64,000 nt of DNA from Chitinophaga barathri (GTDB lineage: Bacteria; Bacteroidota; Bacteroidia; Chitinophagales; Chitinophagaceae), in the NCBI RefSeq assembly GCF_003807585.1, contig NZ_RMBX01000003.1, positions 186,001-250,000 of the forward strand, in the 5' to 3' direction. Every line of letters starts with the position of its first letter. Position 1 is the first letter of the stretch. Positions 52,786 to 61,878 of this stretch are shown here, in pieces. A model generated the notes under the pieces. It searched no databases. It saw only the letters and a list, made by a program, of their open reading frames with translations, and was not told where the DNA came from. The position numbers were made by a program, and so were the translations under genes.

Positions 52786-53130
52786 ATGAAAAAATTCCTG
52801 TTATTGATCCGGGAAGACCTGGAACGCGTGAAGAACATGACCGAAGCCGAACTGCAGGCGGATATTGTCAAGATGACCAGCTGGGCTGAGCAGCTGGCCG
52901 GCTCCGGCAACCTGTTGGGCGGCGAGCCGCTGGATGCGGACGTGCGGTATGTAAAAAAGGCGCACATCGCTACAGACGGGCCTTTTGCTGAATCCCGCGA
53001 GAGCGTGACCGGTTATATGCTGATACAGGCGGAGAGCCTGGACGAAGCCGCGGCGCTGGCTGCCGGCTGCCCTTCTGTAATTGACAACGAAATAGGGATA
53101 GAAGTAAGACCTTTGCTGGTACATGAGTGA
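52786..53130 (+). CDS. YciI-family (DGPF domain) protein
   Basis: A 114-residue protein from ATG 52786 (an in-frame upstream start adds unrelated residues). It has the small alpha/beta fold of YCII proteins, with the marker DGPFAESRE in the centre and a GYMLIQAESLDEAAALAAGCP helix. The DGPF subgroup is typically encoded beside ECF42 sigma factors, as here: the next gene overlaps it by eight bases. Its role in sigma control is not known. Confidence 0.92.
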   Translation: MKKFLLLIREDLERVKNMTEAELQADIVKMTSWAEQLAGSGNLLGGEPLDADVRYVKKAHIATDGPFAESRESVTGYMLIQAESLDEAAALAAGCPSVIDNEIGIEVRPLLVHE

Positions 53131-54352
53131 TCGTGACGTTATGCAATTGACCGGGCTCCTGCAAAAGCTCTACCGCGCACATTTCGGGAAAATGGTGAGC
53201 CACCTGCTGCTGCGCTACACCAGCCTGCAATTGTCAGACGCGGAAGACCTGGTGCAGGAAGCCTTTACCGCCGCCGCTGCCGCCTGGCCCAAAAACCTGC
53301 CGGACAAACCGGATGCATGGCTGTACGCCACCATCCGCAACCAGGCCTCCCGTTTCAGGGTACGCAGGCAGTTCCACGTACCCCTCGAACACCTGCCCGC
53401 CGATCCTGTAATGCCTGTAAACAGTGAGGACGGCGACCTTCATCTGCTCCGGCTTCTTTTTGCCTGCATGCACACCCGTTTTGCCGCAAAGGTGCAGCTG
53501 GTGACCGCGCTGCGTTATGTGTTCGGCCTCCAGGTGCAGCAGATCGCTGAGCTGCTGGGCTCGGAAGCGGATAGCATCTCCAAGATCATCTACCGCCAGC
53601 GGCAGCAGCTGAAAAGCGGCGACATTGCTTTCAGGAGCGGGTTTGTATGGTGGAGCGAAGGCAAGGTGGACCTTGCGTTGAAAGTACTCTACGTGGTGTT
53701 CACCGAAGGATGGAAAATAAGAGAGGAACGTTTGTGCGAGGATGCGCTGAGCCTCACCCGCGAAGTGATCCGCCGCGCAAGGGTGTCCGTGCCTGATGCA
53801 AAGGCCCTGTATGCCCTCATGCTGTTCCAGCTTTCACGCTGGGAAACGCGGATGAACGAAGCCGGGGAATTGCTGGAGCTGGAAAAACAACAAAGGAACC
53901 TCTGGAACCGCGATATGATCAGGGTGGCTACGGATTACCTGAAGCAGGCCAGCACCGTGCCCGCACCTTCCACCTACATCCTGGAGGCATCCATCGCTTA
54001 CCTGCACGCCACCGCGCCGGGCTTTGCGGAAACGCCCTGGCAGCAGATAGCCAACTTGTATGAACAGTTAAACACGATGGCCCCCTCTCCTTTTGTGCAG
54101 CTGAACCAGGCTGTGGCGCTGCATTTCGCGGGGCAGTCCAGGAGGGCGCTGCATATGCTGGAAGAGCTGGAGCGGCAACCGTTTATGGAACATCATCACC
54201 TGCTGCATTGCAGCATGGCGAGAATATATGCGGACGGGGATAATAATCATCTCGCCCTGCGGCATTACCGCAAAGCATTGTGGGGCAAGCCTTCGCCGGA
54301 AGAAGAAACATTTATCCACGGGAAGATCAAAGCCTGCCTGCAGGCGCCGTGA
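53123..54352 (+). CDS. ECF42-type RNA polymerase sigma factor with C-terminal extension
   Basis: A 409-residue protein, more than twice the length of a plain ECF sigma factor. Region 2 lies at about 15-80 (LSDAEDLVQEAFTAAAAAWP), region 4 at about 115-170 (LRYVFGLQVQQIAELLGSEA, then SKIIYRQRQQL). The remaining 230 residues are the TPR-like DUF6596 extension (FTEGWKIREERLCEDALSLT, LYALMLFQLSRWETR, LNQAVALHFAGQSRRALHML, HYRKALW). In ECF42 this extension replaces a separate anti-sigma factor. The overlap with the DGPF gene shows they are made together. Confidence 0.92.
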   Translation: MSDRDVMQLTGLLQKLYRAHFGKMVSHLLLRYTSLQLSDAEDLVQEAFTAAAAAWPKNLPDKPDAWLYATIRNQASRFRVRRQFHVPLEHLPADPVMPVNSEDGDLHLLRLLFACMHTRFAAKVQLVTALRYVFGLQVQQIAELLGSEADSISKIIYRQRQQLKSGDIAFRSGFVWWSEGKVDLALKVLYVVFTEGWKIREERLCEDALSLTREVIRRARVSVPDAKALYALMLFQLSRWETRMNEAGELLELEKQQRNLWNRDMIRVATDYLKQASTVPAPSTYILEASIAYLHATAPGFAETPWQQIANLYEQLNTMAPSPFVQLNQAVALHFAGQSRRALHMLEELERQPFMEHHHLLHCSMARIYADGDNNHLALRHYRKALWGKPSPEEETFIHGKIKACLQAP

Positions 54353-54367
54353 CGCCGCACCGGGTGT

Positions 54368-54805
54368 TTATGTATGCTCCGCTTCGGTTTTATCCTTGAT
54401 GATGTCCAGCGCCAGGTCCCAGTGTTTTTCATTATTCTGGTAGGCCGTTTCCGAGGGGAAGTTGCTGTGTTTTACCGACAGGCGCGTACCCGTTTCTATC
54501 GGTTCCAGCTCCATACGCACCAGCGTATAATTCTCCGCCTGGTCCGGCACCCCGCTGAAGGAGCTGTAATAGGTATACTCAAATACCTTTTCATTTTCTA
54601 ATACTTCTATCGTGCCTTTGTCTTCATAAGGTTTTCCTTCCCACTCCCCTGTAAACCGGATGAGGCTGCCCACTTTCCAGTCGCTGTGGGCATGGGTGCC
54701 AAAAAGGTATTCTTTCATACCTGCGGGTGTGGTGATGAATTTCCACACTTTATTGACCGGGGCGGCAATGTCAATGGTCTGATTCACAACAAAGTCCTGT
54801 AACAT
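54368..54805 (-). CDS. SRPBCC/AHSA1-like START-domain protein
   Basis: A 145-residue protein of the Bet v1-like fold. It begins IDIAAPVNKVWKFITTPAGMKEYLFG, has a central GSLIRFTGEWEGKPYEDKGTI hairpin and FEYTYYSSFSG, and ends with the long helix NEKHWDLALDIIKD. Such proteins bind hydrophobic ligands or assist Hsp90-like chaperones; no ligand is suggested here. Convergent with the sigma gene, 15 bases between stops. Confidence 0.9.
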   Translation of the reverse strand: MLQDFVVNQTIDIAAPVNKVWKFITTPAGMKEYLFGTHAHSDWKVGSLIRFTGEWEGKPYEDKGTIEVLENEKVFEYTYYSSFSGVPDQAENYTLVRMELEPIETGTRLSVKHSNFPSETAYQNNEKHWDLALDIIKDKTEAEHT

Positions 54806-54900
54806 ATTGTTTTGGTTTTATACCCTTACACTCCAACAAAAACCGCTCCTTTTTGCAACCACCTTGTAAAAATACTTTATGCCACACCCGGCGGTTTACC

Positions 54901-54908
54901 TACTTTTG
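54901..54908 (+). promoter_or_regulatory. -7 promoter element of the metal-efflux operon
   Basis: TACTTTTG matches TAnnTTTG and ends five bases before the ATG at 54914, implying an almost leaderless transcript. Confidence 0.5.
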
Positions 54909-54913
54909 TCATC

Positions 54914-55231
54914 ATGAAAGCGCTCTGCTTCCTGTTAAGCATATGGATCATTTTCTGCTCAGCCTCGCCCTGCGCAGATGCCTACGCCCGCGGCTCCGCC
55001 GGGGACGCGGCAGTCGTTTTCCATGAGCACGGGGAAGAAGATCACCAGGACGTTGCCGATCTTTGTTCCCCCTTCTGCGCCTGTTATTGCTGCGCGGTGA
55101 CCACCACCCTTCCCGCTTCCACCGCATTCTTTTCCCGGCCCCAGCCGCTGGCTGTGATCCCGGATAGTTATATCTGCCCGCCCGTGCACGACTTCACCGG
55201 CGTACCCTGGCAGCCTCCCCGATTTTCCTGA
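54914..55231 (+). CDS. DUF6660-like small exported protein at head of metal-efflux operon
   Basis: A 105-residue protein from ATG 54914; the frame extends upstream, but the promoter element lies there. A signal peptide (ALCFLLSIWIIFCSASPC) is followed by an acidic His-rich stretch (VFHEHGEEDHQDVAD) and a Cys cluster (LCSPFCACYCC). Small proteins of this layout stand just before CusA/CzcA genes in many Bacteroidota. The His/Cys richness suggests metal binding in the periplasm, but the function is not proven. The efflux pump gene follows after 88 bases. Confidence 0.8.
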   Translation: MKALCFLLSIWIIFCSASPCADAYARGSAGDAAVVFHEHGEEDHQDVADLCSPFCACYCCAVTTTLPASTAFFSRPQPLAVIPDSYICPPVHDFTGVPWQPPRFS

Positions 55232-55319
55232 TCATTATTAACGCGGACCAACCCTTTTTAACGTATAGGCCATACGCCGTATTCCCGTGCGTATGCGCCG
55301 TTAAACCCAGCTTTGAATA

Positions 55320-58300
55320 ATGCTCAATAAGATTATCCGGTTTTCAATACAAAATAAATTGATCATCGGGCTGATGACCCTGGCATTGATCGCCTGGGGT
55401 GTGTATTCCCTCAGCCGTCTGCCGGTAGACGCTGTGCCTGACATTACGAACAACCAGGTGCAGGTGATCACACAAAGCCCGTCCCTGGCGCCCCAGGAAG
55501 TAGAGCGGCTCATCACCTTTCCCGTGGAGCAGACCATGGCGGTGATCCCCAAACTGAAAGAGATACGCTCTATCTCCCGCTTCGGCCTGTCCGTAGTCAC
55601 CATCATCTTTCACGACGATGTGGACATTTACTGGGCCCGCCAGCAGGTGAACGAAAAACTGGGCGAAGCCCTCGCCCGCATCCCCGCCGGCATTGGCAAT
55701 CCCGAGATCTCGCCGATATCCACCGGCCTGGGTGAAATATACCAGTATGTATTGCATCCGAAGCCCGGCTATGAATCGAAATACGATGCCATGGAGCTGC
55801 GCAGCATACAGGACTGGCTGGTACGCCAGCAGTTGCTGGGCACGCCCGGCGTGGCGGAGGTGAACAGTTTTGGCGGCAAACTCAAACAATACGAAATAGC
55901 GCTCGACCCGGACAAACTATCCAGCTACCGCATCGGCATCAACGATGTGTTCACCGCGCTGGAAAACAATAACCAGAACACCGGCGGCGCTTACATCGAC
56001 AAAAAGCCCAACGCTTATTTTATCCGCAGCGAAGGCCTCATCGGCTCGCTGGAAGACATCGGCGCCATCGTCGTATCCCGTACCTCGCAGGGGTTCCCGG
56101 TACTGGTACGCGATATTGCGGAAGTACGTTACGGCGAAGCGATAAGGTATGGCGCGCTCACGCATGCGGACGGCAAAAAGTTCGGGGAAGCCGTAGGAGG
56201 CATCGTGATGATGCTCAAAAATGAAAACGCCAGCGTGGTGGTGAAAAGCGTGGAAAAAAGGATAGACCAGATCCGGAAGTCCCTGCCCGAAGGCGTGGAG
56301 CTGGAAGTGTACCTGAACCGCAGCGACCTGGTAGGCCGCGCGCTGGGCACCGTGAGTAAAAACCTCATCGAAGGAGCGCTGATCGTGATCTTTGTGCTGG
56401 TACTGTTCCTCGGCAACCTGCGCGCCGGGCTGATCGTAGCCTCCGTGATCCCGCTGGCCATGCTTTTTGCCATCAGCCTGATGAACGTATTCGGCGTATC
56501 GGGCAACCTGATGAGCCTCGGCGCAATCGACTTCGGGCTGATCGTGGACGGCGCGGTGATCATCGTGGAAGCCACCATGCATCACCTCGGGCTAAGCCCG
56601 CTGAAACGGCTCACGCGGCCGCAGATGGATGAAGAAGTATATACCTCAGCGAGTAAGATCAGGAATGCCGCGGCTTTCGGCGAGATCATCATTCTCATCG
56701 TATACCTGCCCATCCTGGCGCTGACAGGCATCGAAGGAAAAATGTTCAGGCCCATGGCGCAAACCGTGAGCTTCGCCATCCTTGGCGCGTTCATTCTTTC
56801 ACTGACCTATGTGCCTATGATGAGCGCCTTATTCCTCAGCAGGAACGTGGAGCACAAAAGGAATTTCTCCGACAGGATGATGGACTGGTTTCAGCGGATG
56901 TACAGCCCGGTGATCAACAGCGCATTAAAACATAAAGTGATCGTGACCGTTATTGCCGTATTGCTTTTCGCGGCCAGCCTCATCACTTTCCTGCGCCTGG
57001 GCGGGGAGTTTATCCCCACGCTGGAAGAAGGAGACCTGGCCATTGAAATGCGGCTGAGCACCGGCCGCTCTTTATCAGAATCCATCGATAAGATCAATCT
57101 CGCTTCCAAACTGCTGATGAAAGAATACCCCGAGGTAAAAGAGGTGGTGGGTAGGATCGGCTCCGCTGAAATACCCACAGACCCCATGCCGATGGAAGCG
57201 GTGGACGTAATGGTGCTGATGAAGAACAAAAAAGAATGGACGTCCGCTTCCACCCGCGAAGAGATGGTGAATAAAATGCAGGAAACGCTGGAAACCATCC
57301 CCGGCGTCAGTTTTGGTTTCTCCCAGCCGATCCAGCTGCGTTTTAATGAACTGATATCAGGGGTAAGACAGGATGTGGGCGTGAAAATATTCGGCGAAGA
57401 CCTGCAAACCCTTACCACGCTCAGCGAGCAGGTAGGCAGGATCGTGAGCGGCACGGAAGGCGCCAAAGACCTGTATCTCGAAAAGATCACCGGCCTGCCG
57501 CAGATCGTGGTGCGCCTGAACCGCGACCAGCTGGCCAAACACGGCCTCAGCATCGCCACTGCGAACCAGGCGCTGAACGCCGCATTTGCCGGGCAAAGCG
57601 CGGGACTGGTGTACGAAGGCGAAAAAAGATACGACCTGGTGGTACGGTTTAACCAGGCCAGCCGCGAAAATATCAGCGATGTAAAAAACATATTCGTCAG
57701 CACACCGGACGGCCACCAGGTGCCGCTGGACCAGCTGGCGGAGATCACCTATTCCCCCGGCCCCAACCAGATACAGCGCGAGGCCGCCAAACGCAGGATC
57801 ATTACCGGCTTCAACGTGCGCGGCAGGGATATCGCCAGCGTGGTAGAAGAAGTGCAGGAAAAGATAGAACGGGACATCAAACTTCCGCCCGGTTATTTTA
57901 TCACTTACGGCGGGCAGTTCGAGAACCTGCGGGAAGCGCAGCAACGTTTGTCCGTAGCCGTACCCATCGCGCTGGCGCTCATTTTCCTGCTGCTTTATTT
58001 CACCTTCCGCTCCGTCAAACATTCCCTGCTCATATTCACCGCCATCCCCATGGCGGCCATCGGCGGGGTGTTTGCCCTGGTGCTGAGAGGCATGCCTTTC
58101 AGCATATCGGCGGGCGTGGGTTTTATCGCGCTGTTTGGCGTGGCGGTGCTGAACGGGATCGTGCTCATCGCGGAGTTCAACCGGTTGAAGAACGACGGCA
58201 TGACGGACCTCCGGCAGATCGTGCTGGAAGGCACCAGGCTCAGGCTGCGGCCCGTGCTCATGACGGCTTCCGTGGCCTCGCTGGGTTTCCTGCCCATGGC

Positions 58301-59684
58301 GCTTTCCGGAAGCGCGGGCGCCGAAGTGCAGAAGCCGCTGGCCACCGTCGTGATCGGCGGGCTGCTGACCTCCACCCTGTTAACCTTACTGGTGCTGCCG
58401 GTGTTTTATATCTACTTTGAAAAGATCAGGACAAAAACAGGAACTATGAACAAGTTAATGTTATTGCCGCTGCTGGTGTTGCCATTCACCGCGGGAGCAC
58501 AGGAAAAACCGCTGAGCCTGCCCGAATGCATCAGCACGGCGGTACAGCAAAACCGCGGCATACAGGCCGCGCAGATGGACGTGAACGCAGGCAGGCACCT
58601 GCGCGCCGCCGCCCCGGAGATCGGGAAGGCGGACGTGACGCTGCAATACGGCCAGTACAACAGCTACGTTAAAAACGATAACAACATCAGCATCTCGCAG
58701 AAGATACCCTTCCCCACCCTCCTGGGCGCGCAAAGCAGCCTGGCCGGCGAAGGCATCAAAAGCAGTGAGCTGCAGCTGGCATCCGATAAAAACAATCTCG
58801 TGTTCCAGGTAAAAAGCACCTGGTATCAATTGCAATATTTGCTGGCGCTGCAACATCAGCTGGAAGCGCAGGACACGGTGTACGCCCGGTTCGTAAAAGC
58901 CGCGGGCGTAAAACTCCGCACCGGCGAAAGCAACCTGCTGGAGCAGACCGCCGCGCAGAACCAGCAGCAGCAGCTTCGTACAAAATTGCAGCAAACCAAA
59001 GCGGACATCCGGCTGTACCTCACCCGCCTGCAAACGCTGATGAACAGCGGCCCATCCGTGGCCGTACAGGAAGAGCCGCTGCGCGCGCTGGATATGACGG
59101 CCGCGGACTCCGCCGCCGTGGCGCAAAACCCCGGTCTGCTCTGGTACCACCAGCAAGCCGTGATAGCGGACAAACAGCAGAAAGTAGAAAAGAACCGCCT
59201 GCTGCCCGATATCACGCTCGGATTTTTCACGCAAACGCTCAACGGCACGCCATTGAATGCATCAGGCACACCGCTCGCCACTTCCGGCAACCGCTTCAAC
59301 GGGCTGGAGGCCGGCCTTTCCATTCCATTGTGGTTCAAACCCCAGGCCGCGAAGATCAAAGCAGCCGGCCTGCACCGGCAGGCAGCGTCCTTCCGCTACG
59401 AGCAGCAGCAGAAGAACTACTCCGGCATGTACAACGAAAGCCTGCAGGAAACCCTCAAATACCAGGAATCCCTCCAGTACTACGAAACCTCCCTGCTGCC
59501 GCAGACGGACCTGATGATCAGTCATGCCGGCAAAGCATACAACAACGGGGAGATCGGCTACGTGGAATATCTCCAGAACCTGCGCACTTCCATGGACGTG
59601 CAGCAGACGCACCTGGAAACGATCAACAATTACAACCAGCGTATCCTGCACCTGCAATATCTCGCTGGCAACAAACCTGAATAA
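55320..59684 (+). CDS. CusA/CzcA heavy-metal RND efflux pump fused to a TolC-like protein
   Basis: A 1454-residue protein. Residues 1 to about 1040 are a complete CzcA-type inner-membrane proton/metal antiporter (LPVDAVPDITNNQVQVITQS, AIDFGLIVDGAVIIVEA in the fourth helix, GVAVLNGIVLIAEFNRL). At residue 1043 (ATG 58446) a new signal-peptide-like stretch begins (MLLPLLVLPFTAGAQ), followed by about 390 residues of a TolC-family outer-membrane protein (LSLPECISTAVQQNRGIQAA, SIPLWFKPQAAKIKAAG). The fusion is known in Bacteroidota. The retained internal signal sequence suggests the TolC part may be cut free or made from its own start. The adaptor gene follows two bases later. Confidence 0.93.
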   Translation: MLNKIIRFSIQNKLIIGLMTLALIAWGVYSLSRLPVDAVPDITNNQVQVITQSPSLAPQEVERLITFPVEQTMAVIPKLKEIRSISRFGLSVVTIIFHDDVDIYWARQQVNEKLGEALARIPAGIGNPEISPISTGLGEIYQYVLHPKPGYESKYDAMELRSIQDWLVRQQLLGTPGVAEVNSFGGKLKQYEIALDPDKLSSYRIGINDVFTALENNNQNTGGAYIDKKPNAYFIRSEGLIGSLEDIGAIVVSRTSQGFPVLVRDIAEVRYGEAIRYGALTHADGKKFGEAVGGIVMMLKNENASVVVKSVEKRIDQIRKSLPEGVELEVYLNRSDLVGRALGTVSKNLIEGALIVIFVLVLFLGNLRAGLIVASVIPLAMLFAISLMNVFGVSGNLMSLGAIDFGLIVDGAVIIVEATMHHLGLSPLKRLTRPQMDEEVYTSASKIRNAAAFGEIIILIVYLPILALTGIEGKMFRPMAQTVSFAILGAFILSLTYVPMMSALFLSRNVEHKRNFSDRMMDWFQRMYSPVINSALKHKVIVTVIAVLLFAASLITFLRLGGEFIPTLEEGDLAIEMRLSTGRSLSESIDKINLASKLLMKEYPEVKEVVGRIGSAEIPTDPMPMEAVDVMVLMKNKKEWTSASTREEMVNKMQETLETIPGVSFGFSQPIQLRFNELISGVRQDVGVKIFGEDLQTLTTLSEQVGRIVSGTEGAKDLYLEKITGLPQIVVRLNRDQLAKHGLSIATANQALNAAFAGQSAGLVYEGEKRYDLVVRFNQASRENISDVKNIFVSTPDGHQVPLDQLAEITYSPGPNQIQREAAKRRIITGFNVRGRDIASVVEEVQEKIERDIKLPPGYFITYGGQFENLREAQQRLSVAVPIALALIFLLLYFTFRSVKHSLLIFTAIPMAAIGGVFALVLRGMPFSISAGVGFIALFGVAVLNGIVLIAEFNRLKNDGMTDLRQIVLEGTRLRLRPVLMTASVASLGFLPMALSGSAGAEVQKPLATVVIGGLLTSTLLTLLVLPVFYIYFEKIRTKTGTMNKLMLLPLLVLPFTAGAQEKPLSLPECISTAVQQNRGIQAAQMDVNAGRHLRAAAPEIGKADVTLQYGQYNSYVKNDNNISISQKIPFPTLLGAQSSLAGEGIKSSELQLASDKNNLVFQVKSTWYQLQYLLALQHQLEAQDTVYARFVKAAGVKLRTGESNLLEQTAAQNQQQQLRTKLQQTKADIRLYLTRLQTLMNSGPSVAVQEEPLRALDMTAADSAAVAQNPGLLWYHQQAVIADKQQKVEKNRLLPDITLGFFTQTLNGTPLNASGTPLATSGNRFNGLEAGLSIPLWFKPQAAKIKAAGLHRQAASFRYEQQQKNYSGMYNESLQETLKYQESLQYYETSLLPQTDLMISHAGKAYNNGEIGYVEYLQNLRTSMDVQQTHLETINNYNQRILHLQYLAGNKPE

Positions 59685-59686
59685 AC

Positions 59687-60856
59687 ATGCAAAAATTACT
59701 GATCATATTTTTCGCCGCCGCGCTTATATCCTGCGGCAATTCCTCCAAACCTTCCGGGAAAGACAGCACCGGGAAGGAAGAACATACGGACGGACACGGG
59801 CATGAAGAAGACATAGTGGAGATTACCGCAGCGCAGGCCCGCACCATCGGCCTGCAAACGGCGGAGGTGCAGAAACGCTCCCTCAGCGGCGCCATCAAGG
59901 TGAACGGTATGCTGGACGTACCCCCGCAGCAGATGCTCAGCATTTCCACGCCGTTTGGCGGCATCCTGCGCAATACCCAATTGCTCGAGGGGTACTGGGT
60001 GCGCAAAGGCCAGGTGATCGCGGAAATGGAGCATCCCGATTATATCCAGCTGCAACAGGATTACCTGGAAACAAAAGCCCAGTACGGCTTCCTGGAGCAG
60101 GAGCTGGAAAGGCAGCAGGAGCTTAGCAAAGAAAACGTGACCGCCCGGAAGACCCTTCAGAAAACAGAAGCGGACCACCGCACCCTGAAAGTGCGGATGG
60201 AAGGCCTGCGTCAAAAACTGATCCTGATGAACATCAGCATACCGAACCTGGAAAAAGGCACGATCATCCGGGCTATACCGGTGGTGGCGCCTATCAGCGG
60301 CTACGTCACGAAGGTGAACGCGAACATCGGGAAGTTTGTGAACGCGAACGAGCCCATGTTCGAGATCGTGGACACGGAGCACCTGCACGCGGAGCTTACC
60401 GTGTTTGAAAAAGACATTCCCCGCCTGAAGATCGGGCGTAAGGTACGGTTCGTACTCTCCAACGAAACAGAAGAGCGCACCGCTACCGTCCATCTCATTG
60501 GCCGGGAAATAGACGCGGACCGCACCATCCGAGTACATTGCCACCTGGACCGGGAAGACCGGGAAATGATGCCCGGCACTTACCTGAAGGCCTGGGTGGA
60601 AACCGGCGCCATGGAAGTGCCTTCCCTTCCCGATGAGGCCATTGTGATGGAAGGCGACAAATACTACGTGTTCATCGCGGAGGAAGAAGCCAATCATTTT
60701 AAAAGACAGGAAATCACCACCGGGGTGAGCGGCAACGGATATACGGAAGTGCGGCTGCCGGACGGCACGCCCGCCAATGCAAGGTTTGCCGTAAAAGGCG
60801 CCGGCGATCTGATGGCCGCGATGATGAACAGTGGCGAGGCCGGGCATGCTCATTGA
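59687..60856 (+). CDS. CusB-like RND efflux periplasmic adaptor lipoprotein
   Basis: A 389-residue membrane fusion protein that links the pump to the outer-membrane channel. The lipoprotein signal ends in LISC (Cys 16), followed by a His-rich segment (HTDGHGHEED) that may bind metal. It has a split lipoyl domain (LLEGYWVRKGQVIAEMEHPDY and VVAPISGYVTKVNANIGKFV), a helical hairpin (QDYLETKAQYGFLEQELE), and beta-barrel domains ending in a His tail (GEAGHAH). Third gene of the DUF6660-CusA operon, which ends at the hairpin at 60863. Confidence 0.93.
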   Translation: MQKLLIIFFAAALISCGNSSKPSGKDSTGKEEHTDGHGHEEDIVEITAAQARTIGLQTAEVQKRSLSGAIKVNGMLDVPPQQMLSISTPFGGILRNTQLLEGYWVRKGQVIAEMEHPDYIQLQQDYLETKAQYGFLEQELERQQELSKENVTARKTLQKTEADHRTLKVRMEGLRQKLILMNISIPNLEKGTIIRAIPVVAPISGYVTKVNANIGKFVNANEPMFEIVDTEHLHAELTVFEKDIPRLKIGRKVRFVLSNETEERTATVHLIGREIDADRTIRVHCHLDREDREMMPGTYLKAWVETGAMEVPSLPDEAIVMEGDKYYVFIAEEEANHFKRQEITTGVSGNGYTEVRLPDGTPANARFAVKGAGDLMAAMMNSGEAGHAH

Positions 60857-60862
60857 TACACT

Positions 60863-60907
60863 TTATTGCGGGCGAACAGGCGTTCGCCCGCAATAAATTT
60901 TTCTTTT
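60863..60907 (+). terminator. Terminator of the metal-efflux operon
   Basis: TTATTGCGGGCGAAC, an AGGC loop and the exact complement form a 15-base stem (60863-60896) followed by ATTTTTCTTTT. Confidence 0.9.
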
Positions 60908-60921
60908 GGGGTGCTACCCAT

Positions 60922-60929
60922 TATTTTTG
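60922..60929 (+). promoter_or_regulatory. -7 promoter element before SDR gene
   Basis: TATTTTTG matches TAnnTTTG and ends four bases before the ATG at 60934, so transcription would start at or next to the start codon. Confidence 0.5.
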
Positions 60930-60933
60930 CTGG

Positions 60934-61749
60934 ATGCAAAGCGTATTCCAGCATAACTCTGTCGTAATCACCGGCGCTTCTTCCGGCATAGGAAGAGCCC
61001 TTGCCGTTGCCTTCCTGCAGGCGGGCGCCAACGTTTCCGTTTGCGCGCGCAACCGGGAGGCCCTCGAGGCCCTGGTGGCGGAGACAGGCACCGATGCGCT
61101 GCATATCTTCCCGGCGGACGTAAGCCGCGAGGAGGAATGCAAAGCCTTCATAAACAGTGCGCTGAACCGCTTTGGCAAGATCGATATACTGGTGAACAAT
61201 GCCGGGATCAGCATGCGCGCGCTTTTTAAGGATACCGGCCCCGATGTGCTCAAATCCCTGATGGACATCAATTTCTGGGGCACCGTCTATTGCACGAAAT
61301 ACGCCCTTCCTTCCATTACCGAAAACCAGGGCACCATCGTAGGCGTTTCTTCCATAGCGGGTTACCGCGGCCTGCCGGGCCGTACCGGGTATTCCGCTTC
61401 CAAGTTCGCCATGCAGGGTTTCCTGGAAGCTCTCCGCACCGAAAATCTCCATACAGGCGTCAACGTGATGTGGGTATGCCCCGGCTTCACCGCCTCCAAT
61501 ATCCGTAATACCGCGCTGGACAAATCCGGGCAATCACAAAAAGAAACCCCGCTGAAAGAAGACCAGCTCATGAGCGCCGAAGATGTGGCCCGCCACACGC
61601 TGCGCGCCATTATCCAGCGGAAACGCACGCTGATACTCACTACACAGGGCAGGCTCACCGTATTGCTCAGCAGGCTGGTGCCCGCCTGGGCGGACCGCCT
61701 GGTGTTCAACCATTTCAGGAAAGAGCCCGGCTCCCCCCTCGAAGCCTGA
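60934..61749 (+). CDS. SDR family oxidoreductase
   Basis: A 271-residue classical short-chain dehydrogenase from ATG 60934; the frame extends 27 codons upstream through the terminator and promoter, which is clearly not coding. It has the cofactor site TGASSGIG, NNAG (VNNAGISMRALF), catalytic Ser (VSSIAGYRGL), and Tyr/Lys (YSASKFAMQGF). The C-terminal extension (LSRLVPAWADRLVFNHF) is like that of membrane-associated SDRs of the DHRS7 type. Substrate unknown; single gene. Confidence 0.92.
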   Translation: MQSVFQHNSVVITGASSGIGRALAVAFLQAGANVSVCARNREALEALVAETGTDALHIFPADVSREEECKAFINSALNRFGKIDILVNNAGISMRALFKDTGPDVLKSLMDINFWGTVYCTKYALPSITENQGTIVGVSSIAGYRGLPGRTGYSASKFAMQGFLEALRTENLHTGVNVMWVCPGFTASNIRNTALDKSGQSQKETPLKEDQLMSAEDVARHTLRAIIQRKRTLILTTQGRLTVLLSRLVPAWADRLVFNHFRKEPGSPLEA

Positions 61750-61878
61750 AAACTGGTCCTCATTTTGTTATACATCCTTTTTTTATCGCTCTTTTGAACG
61801 TTTGCACTGAATAATTGATTTTCTTTGCACAGGATTTTACAACACCCCTGTGTTTCATAAGCCACGGCTTTATTACAT

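Noticed and set aside
59696..60853. 385-codon minus-strand frame opposite the CusB-like gene
   Set aside because: Shadow frame; the plus strand encodes a complete efflux adaptor.
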